A program made the translations under genes and the position numbers. DNA of 64,000 bases from Henricia sp. BOLD:AAB3569 (Eukaryota; Echinodermata; Asteroidea; Spinulosida; Echinasteridae): the NCBI GenBank assembly GCA_037783545.1, contig JBBELK010000054.1, forward strand, positions 310,001-374,000. The letters are read 5' to 3'. The number at the start of each line of letters is the position of its first letter. Within the stretch, counting starts at the first letter, position 1. The notes beneath the pieces were generated by a model. The model saw nothing but the letters and a program-made list of their open reading frames with translations. It made no database searches and was not told the DNA's origin. Shown one piece after another: positions 25,201 through 34,200 of the stretch.

Positions 25201-28200
25201 AGCAACCTTGACAATTGCGGGGTTCAACCCTACCCAAAAGGTGACTTGAAAAGGGTGAATCAGACCCGGGTCTGATCCGCCTTTTTTTCAATTCACCTTT
25301 TGCGTTTACACTTAGCGCCTACCCGGCTTCAACTCCCCTTTTTTGGAATTGCGGAGTTCGATTTGACAATAGCGAATCGAGTGTAAACGGGCCTTAAGGA
25401 GCACAAGTATACGTGTCATTCCATGAAAATGGTGCACAGTGTCCCTCTTATATCGTGACATTTCTGGAGTGAATTTTTATAAATAAAGGGCTTTCTGAGA
25501 ATGATTACCCACAGGATATAGACCAATCCGAGAGCCGAAGTCCTCTTCTCTGTACGTCCGCCAGCCATGAGTTTTGTGTTGATGATAAGCTGTTACATTA
25601 TGTTTTCACTTCGAACAATTTTGCGTGTTTATTGTAAGCTTGCGAAACCCGTGTACGCGAAGGGGGCTCGTTGAGCGCTGTTCGATTTAACAGCAACACA
25701 GAACACCCAGTTCATGGCAGTGGATGGCCCCAGTTATGGCGGACGTGCGGGAAAGGAGTCCTTAGCAACCGGACTCGTCTATAAGCAATGAATGTCAAAG
25801 AAACTATTAGTATCAAGATTTTATTTTATATTCAGCAGAAAAGTCAAAATGGGCAGTTCACAAATTCAGAGACACTCAAGCATGTTGTGTCCAATTTTGG
25901 GTTACCAAGAGGTGAAATTGACGTTTAGGAATAGTTGTCATCAGCCATAATTGTTTTAACGTAAACACCTCAACAAAAGTAAGTTCCCCCCCTAAATGAT
26001 TGCTTATATCTCCCAAAGTAAAATTCGGAATTACATGAAACTTGATGTGAATGATGTAATGTATGGAACAGGCATTTCAAGTGGTTGATCCATACCTAAT
26101 GTTATGCATGAATGAGCAGCATTTAAAGGTGAAATGGACACTTTTCAAAAATTGCAAAATGCAGTCAACAATTCCCTAATTCTGTTCACACATGAGAAGT
26201 ACAGTTTTGGTCCTCGTATCTCGTGGTGTTCGTGCACCGGGACTGCACTAAGCAGTTTAACTTAAGAAAATGCCACGCATGTCCATTTAAGACAGGGCCA
26301 TGCCATATGCCTTCTATAGAGACCCTTACACCTGTAAAACAAGTAGCCCGTAGGATGGAAGTCAGTCCAAATGCAATAAGGAAATTGCGTTCAAAATTTG
26401 AATTGATTGGAGCTGTCGCAGACTTGCCAAGAACTGCATGGTCGACCAAACGTTTCTACCCCTGCAGACAATGCACGCCCACACAGGGCAATGAGTTTTA
26501 GAGATTCAAGAAATTGACCGAATGATATGGCCAGCAAACTCCCCCGATCTCAATCCCATAGAACATTTGTGGGATCAACTGAAGCGGACATTTGATCGGA
26601 GAACTGATGATCAAACAACACTCCAGGACTTGCCCCAGATGCTGTAGGAGTGGATTACCCTTCCGCAGCGGAGGATCACCCGTCTCATCAACACAATAAT
26701 GCGTGATCGATGTCGTCAGGTGTTACAAAATCACAGTGGTTACACAAGATACCGGGGACCAAAACTGTACTTGTCATGTGTGAACAGAATTAGGGAATTG
26801 TTGACTGCATTTTGCAATTTTTGAAAAGTGTCCATTTCAACTTTAAATGCTGCTTATTCATGCATAACATTAGGTATGAACCCACCACTTGAAATGCACG
26901 TTCCATGCATTGCACTAATCATTCCCACCAAGTTTCGTGTAATTCCGAAATTTACTTTGGGAGATATAGGCAATTGTTTAGGGGGGAACTTACTTTTGTT
27001 GAGGTGTTTAGATTCATACGGAAGAAAAAAAAAAATATCTTGATCATTTTTTTTTCTCCGATGGACTGGTAAAATATCTTAAGGATTGAGAAAATTTCTC
27101 ATGGAATGCTTGTCACTCTCAAGCATTGGTGTCCTTTCATACGATGACACTTTTGTAAGATTTTCTCAAGCATGAAAAAATATCTCAAGCCTTGCAAGTT
27201 TTTTTGCCTCGTATGAAAAGGGCTTTATCCGGGGGAAACCTATCATCATTACCCTGATCATAGGGCTCCATTAAATCACTTCATACACCGTCTCAGCTCC
27301 CTGTGGAGTATACAGCTCTGGCTGTCAATCACGCATTCAATGGCTAATCAAACACATCCACATTCGCTACTCCCTCACGGGTACCCACTTTTAAAGTAAA
27401 TATTCTTCGCTATCCAAATATTGCACAGGAAGTTCTTTTTTAAAATTTGGTAACTCGGGGAAGCCTTTTTTTGTAAATGCATCAAAATGTTTGAGTAGAA
27501 AATTTCTGATTCATCATGATTTTACTATTATTTATATTACTAGTTCTTGGACTGCTCATCTCCGGAACGTTTCAGTCAACCCGTCATCAGAGACAGTTCT
27601 GAGCCCTATTGTGGTAGCTCCTGGAATCTGCCAGAAAACATAGACTGCTGGAAGACTCCAGAGGCACCTGCTAATGTCTTCTTTGGTTATACGGGGTTTC
27701 CAGAAAGTAATATTGGCTACTCACATTTGAAGTAAGCCAAACCAAGCAAGGATATAACATAAAGGCTAATGTATCAGTGAATCACTAGCCTGTAGCCTGG
27801 CGTACATTTGAAATTTCAGGATATTTTGAAGCACTTCTAAAGTGTGCACGTTCCTGTTTAAATGAAGAAGTGCGTGGTTGGTGCATCACTATCTTAAAGA
27901 TAGTATACATGATTGGTAAACTGTTACAAATAGTTTTATCCCCCTGTGTGATTGAAGATATGCATGATTAAAACCAACCTGAGCAAAATTAACCAGCTCC
28001 GTACTTCGTCTAACTTTTGAGAAACCACGGCCTGTGCACGAAGTGGTTTTGGGGCGAAGTAGCATTTGGGCGATGTATATAGTGTTTGGAAGAAGTGATT
28101 TGGGGCGAAAATGGCACTTGGGCGAAATGGTTTTGGGGCGATTTGATTTTTCGTCTAATGAGACGAAAACTAATTGTTTTACTCATTTCTCAAAGACTAT

Positions 28201-31200
28201 CGCACTTCAGACAAAATTATTTCAGGGGAAGCTTTCTACAGTCATCATGTTTATATTGTGTAAGTTAGGCGTAAATCTGTGAACATTTCTGATTTTCGAG
28301 ATACCAATCATGTATACTGCCTTTAGGTCTTATAATCATCAATAGTACAAATTTACACCATAACTATATGTATTAGTATTCAAGGATATGAAGGTGGATA
28401 GTATTGACCCCTTTCGAACACGTGCGAATATGCCATTTTGGGAGTCAAATAATGCTGAGTCATTGTGGAAGCAATGTGCGTGCGCGTTGTGTGTGTCTCT
28501 GGTGGGCGTAACGCGGTTTAGTTCACCAATGGGAGCCTCGGCATAGCGCGTTACGCGCGCTATGGACACACACAACGCGCACGCACATTGCTTCCACAAC
28601 GACGCGGCATTGTTTTACTCCCAAAATGACGTCATTGGCACGAGCTCAATACACATATGGACTGGCAATGGGGTCACTAGCCCATGTCTATGGCCCCGAG
28701 GGACTGTTAGTGACCACAAGAGGGTCCTATTTCTGGGAGTCCGAAGGCCGAGGGAAATAGAACCCTCTTGTGTTTACTCACAGTCCCGAGGGCCCCATAG
28801 ACGTGCTCTGATCTGGTGACCGAATTATGCCAGTCCATGTGTTTTATAACATGTCTTTGGCCAAGCTATAAATGCATTGAAATTTGCTAAGAAGCAATCC
28901 ATCAAATGGCATTTATCTAGGTTTTTTAACAGAAGGCAGGATTATGAACCAGAACCCTTCAACAATATAAGCACTTCAACAATAAGCTCCTCAAGAGCTA
29001 GGCAGTTCATCAGTTAATAAGGAAACGTTTGGCTTCCTAGCCTCGGTTTCTTAGTTGCTGTTCACGGACACAGTTGGCAACCTCCGGAGGGCTACCGGTC
29101 ACTAGTTTTATAGACTAGTGCCCGGTCACTAGTTTTTTTAGACTAGTGGCCCGGTCAGGGACAAAACGACTTTGAGATTCCGCCATTACCGGCGCGGTCT
29201 GAGAGTGAAATGATTACATGAAGCACGTAGCTGCAAAGTTGGTGCACTGCTATGCTAATACAATCTCTGCAACGGGGCCACCTGTTTATAGTGGCCAGTT
29301 TTTTATGGTCCAGAGGGTGGCCAAGTACAGACATGTTTCATGACTTGTATTTAATGTATTCTCTCTCTTTCTCTGTTCTCCCCCTCTCTTAGTATGGACC
29401 TCTTTGACGATAAAGGCAACATTATCAGTCTTCAGAAGTTCACAGAGAAAAATGAGCAAGACAGATTCTTCACTGCATGCTATGGCTACAAAATCATTGG
29501 CACGGATAGGACAAAAACAAAGTAGCCAACTCTGTGGTGTCCGATTTTTGTTTGTTCTCAGTCTAGTGTTTTAGTGCCCGGGATCGAGGGCCGCGTAGGA
29601 CTTTACATGCACTGTAAACTGTCGACATTTCGTGGTAGTGACAAAAAATGTTGATGTTGAGGGAAGGGGGTCTTGAAAAATAATACTCTCTGTAGAACAG
29701 TGAAAATGTTGACAACTTTAGATGGCCCTTAAGCGACAAATTGTGAGGGAGTTTTCAAAATATCTCGAAACATTCGCGGGGGTTCTCAATTTCCTCGCGT
29801 GAGTCGCAGGGCCTCGCTCTCGTGTCGATAGAACCCGTCTCGAACCCTTCTCAATTTAGTTTCCGTGAGTCAGAAAGTGCGAAAAATGTGAGACAACTTT
29901 GTGAGGGGTTGGTGACGACCTATGAAACTAAATTGTGACTGATTGGAGACAAACATGAAAATCTGACATTCCGGGTGCAAGACAGGTGCGAACTCCCCTG
30001 GGACCCCTGGGAGCGGGACAAAATTGCAAATGAATTGAGAATAATTGCCAAACAAATTGCCAAACAAATTGTCGCGCGAATGTCGCGCGACACGTCTGCG
30101 AACTCCCAGCGATTTTTAGCACAAATTTCGCCAGGAGTTCGTGCGACATTTGTGCGACATTCGTGCAACATACGCAAACGTGTCGTAAGTACCAATTCAG
30201 TGTGATTCCAAGAGAAAATTGTCGCTAATACACGTATTTTCTGGAAATTTGTCGCAAGCTGTCGCAGCTCAGTGAGATACTACCTTTAATACCTATTAAA
30301 TGCTATGTGTTCCTAACGTAAACCTACCTAAAAATATAATCTATCTACATTTATCAATTGAACCAAAGTGACCTGTTTCGGTTTCTTCAGAGTCACCTCA
30401 TGCGACATCCAGAGCGGAGTAGAGTACTGGTCTTCACCACTACCACGGATCACTGAACTAGCCGTGTCTCAGAACACTGTCTATGTTTTAACAAGAGAGG
30501 GCGTTTATGCTCTGGATGCGAACAAGCTCAAACCGTTGGTCATCGTACAGCTCAAGCCCAAACTGTACATCGCGTCATCAAATGATGCAGGCGTCTTGCT
30601 GCGTCTGGGAGAAGAAAGTTCAAGTAAGATAAGAATAGACCATTTAAAGGCCCATTGTATCATTTACAATGATTATATTTTGTTTTCCATGAGTTGACAA
30701 GAAAAACCTTACTCAAAGTGTTGATAGCAATGGTAACAAACACCACATGAATTTATTTCCGTCCAAAATGGTATTTCATGTTGGAAATTTACAACCGAAG
30801 GTGGTTTTCTAAAGTCCCGTGCAAAATAAACTAAGGTGATGACTGCAGATTAGCTATCTTTATTTTAAAAATCGGCTCTTTATAACACCATTAAAAAACC
30901 ATTTCATAATTTTTTTTTGTTTCCTTTTTAAAAGTCTTTATTCGATTGAAATAACCGGACCGAAAATACTGTGCCCGGACTTGATCACACCGTCTAAAAA
31001 CACTTGGTCGGACCGTATCACCTGAAAATTTCCAGTACTATTCAGTCCGGGCGGACCCAAATCAACCCAGACTGGATCTCCTGCGACACTGGAACTAGGC
31101 TAAGTACATATACATGTAACAGGCATTTGTAATCGGGTGGTGTCTATAATAGACCTTTATCACGGTGCGTCCATCTTTGTCTCGTTTCCCATAGTACCTG

Positions 31201-34200
31201 TCGGGTACGATTAGTGTGTCTGCGCTACTATGGTAACTGGGGTGTTATGGCCGAGCGGTCTAGCGCGTCGAACTCAAGTTCCTGGCCAGTACTAGAATGT
31301 GGGTTCGATTCCGGTCCGTGACACTTGTGCTCTTGAGCAAGGCACTTAATCACACTTGTTCCGTCCTTCAGAAAGGATGTAAAGCCGTTGGTCCAGTGTC
31401 TACATGTAACGCACTTTAAAGATCCCAGAGCATTCCTTCGTGAAGAGCAAGGGGAGGGATTCCCCGGTGTCTCTGGCCGTTTCTAATTCATCTTAGAAGT
31501 TGATAGTTATTCGAATATCTATGTTAATTGATCCCATTCCTGTAATTGGCGGTTCTTCCGCTGTTGGATGTGGTGAATAAATAAATAAAATAAATAAACT
31601 AAATAAATAAATAAATGGTACCGATATCCGCGCCAAATCTGTGTAGTGTGCGCAGCTAGCTCGCATGTCAGGCTAGGCGTGCGTTGCCTTCGTGGGGTTT
31701 GTTCATATACTTCGGTCTCATTCGTCCACTGTTTTGTGCCATATTTCTGAGGAATTTATCAAGATTGTCGTGAACAAAATATCATTAAGAAACTAGCGCC
31801 CATTTTCGAAAATTTAGGGTATAATTAAATACCCTTGGAATGTTGGATTTGAAACCCAGACTGATGGCACATTTAAGCGATGAGCGATGAATTTTAGCGG
31901 GATGTGCCGCATGACCGTCATGGGGCCAGCGAAGCTTCGGGTAGGGATGCCTCGGTCGCTATGTTGCGGTCGTGATGCTACAGTCACCGCTATTTCAGCG
32001 CGTGTCTATGTGGACTGTTGGCCGTCCGTGCACGGCGTTAGCCCCAGGGTGGTGGCGCGGCAAACAGTTTTTAAGCGTTTCTGTCTTTAATACTGCACAG
32101 TATTAAAGACGGATTACAAACGGTATTATTTCAGCATAAGACTGATAACTGTGTATGATAAGCACTGTAGAAGTAAGCACTAGCTTATCTATGTTCCGAG
32201 AAACCAATGAAAAACTGGATCTCTGGCTGTACTGCATTTTGTTCACATGAGGGCGCCCTTGTTACAAAATTGTGTGCACATGCATTTATATAAATTCATC
32301 ATATTTTAATTTATTTAAAAAGATTTCATGTGGGATGGAATCATTGCATTGCATAGTTGGAACCACTTCTATCTTCTGTTTCAGTAAGGTTTTCCAGTCA
32401 AATGGTTCATTATAATTTTGGGAAAATTTTGTTATTTAATTGCCTCAACGAATAACTTGTTTCATTCTGTTTTGTGCTAATTTATCAATTTCTACATCTT
32501 CACAGCATTTATGAAAGTATTGGGCCCATGTGAAGTGATAGTCATAGGCGGCAGCGGACTGCAGTACAACCGAACATTCCTCGCATTGGACAATCATTTA
32601 CTCATTCTACGGCGCCGTAGAGTCACGTAAGTTGAAATGTAAAACGACACACTGAAAACCATAGAACTAATCACGTTCAAATGACGTCACTTCCTACAAG
32701 TTGTCACGTGCATCAGGATTTTTAGCGTAATTTTCTGTGACGCGCATCGGTTGCGCCGTATTTCGAACAAATTTCGAGCAACACGCGCGCGTGTTTAGAA
32801 CATTTCCCAGGGTGTGCGTGCGCGTACTTGATGGCATTTAATACACAATAGCATTTTTCCTACGAAGATTGCATCTGTGAGAGTGGTCAATTGACGTGGA
32901 TGGAAATAATAAACCTTATAGACGTTCTCAATGCATCATGGGATTGGATGACAAGTGCAGTGTGCATAAACCTGTATGAGGCGGACGCCAACTTGTCAAC
33001 TTTATTCAATTATTTTCACGAAAACCAAAAAGATTTTAAGAATGAGCCTTTCAGGAATTTTTCTTTGAAACATATCAAACATACTGACCAAGGTGTCCCG
33101 AAACAAAAATTTTGCAAATGTGAAAAATCATCGGGGATTTCCTTCGTGGCGGGGGAGTCCGTGTACACCGACTCGCAGTGCCAGCACACTCAATCCAACT
33201 AGCGGCGTCCTATACGGCGCGAGTTGCATTGCGCATACCAAGCTGCGAGCACGGTACTCGGACTCTCCCACTACGAAGGGAATCCCCGATGATTTCTCAC
33301 ATTTGCAACATTTTTGTTTCGGGACATGTTTGTCAGTATGTTTGATATGTTTCAAAGAATTGCTGAATGGTTGATTCTTGAACCTTTTTTGGTTTTCGTG
33401 AAAATGAGTAAAAAGGTTGCCGAGTTGGCCTCTGCTGGCTATATTTGTCATCCAATCCCATGACGCATTGAGAACATCGATAATGTTTATTTTTGTGATT
33501 CTGTGGATTTTCAGTGCAATGTTTTACTCCAAAATCTCCCAGTGTGAATCCACTCTAAACTGGCCCAAAATGTGGTCATCTTAATTTCGGGCTTGCACGG
33601 ATTTGCTATTAAGTTTATACAAAGTTAATTAGATTGACCATTGCTGAAAATAGATTTTTAAAAAGTAGCACATCATTAAGATGGTTCAGACTAAAAAGAG
33701 AAAGAGCACTCCTCGGTTCAAGAAGCTTGTTCAGATTTTTGCAGAAAACGGATTTTGTTCTATAACCTACAATCATATAAAATACTTCCCCAAAATACTA
33801 TCCATGAGAAGAAAACAGGAAATTTGCAATCTCCAATTTGGATGTGAAAACAAAAAAGTTGGTGTAAGAGTGCAAAATGTCACAATGGAAATGAGAAAAT
33901 TATGATTCATGATATATCAAATTCTCCTCACCTGTGGGAAAAATGAGGGGCTCAAAAATGTGATCTGGACACGCTTCTTTAACCATTAACTACAGAAGAT
34001 GCAGTACATTGTTTGTATCATGCATTTTATAGAGATGACCAACTGCTGGAAGGGGAAGCATTGCCGAATGTATTGGAAGTGCTGGATATCATGTTGCCAG
34101 GGAGAGCAACGGAGCTGTGCTACATAAACGAGAAAGGTAAGGTTTCTTTGTGTAGCTTATGTGTAATGCCAACTTAAAGGCAGTATACATCATTGGTAAT

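Noticed and set aside
25836..25911. 76-nt candidate exon between exons 15 and 16
   Set aside because: Good acceptor, and AAGAG/gtgaaa donor, with plausible residues (LKHVVSNFGLPRG), but it leaves in phase 1 while exon 16 needs phase 0. Direct 15-to-16 joining works. It may be an alternative exon.
30368..30390. Independent start for a second gene at 30368
   Set aside because: The frame opens with GTG after an in-frame stop and has a clear acceptor at 30389-30390. No ATG lies in the exon, so it is an internal exon.
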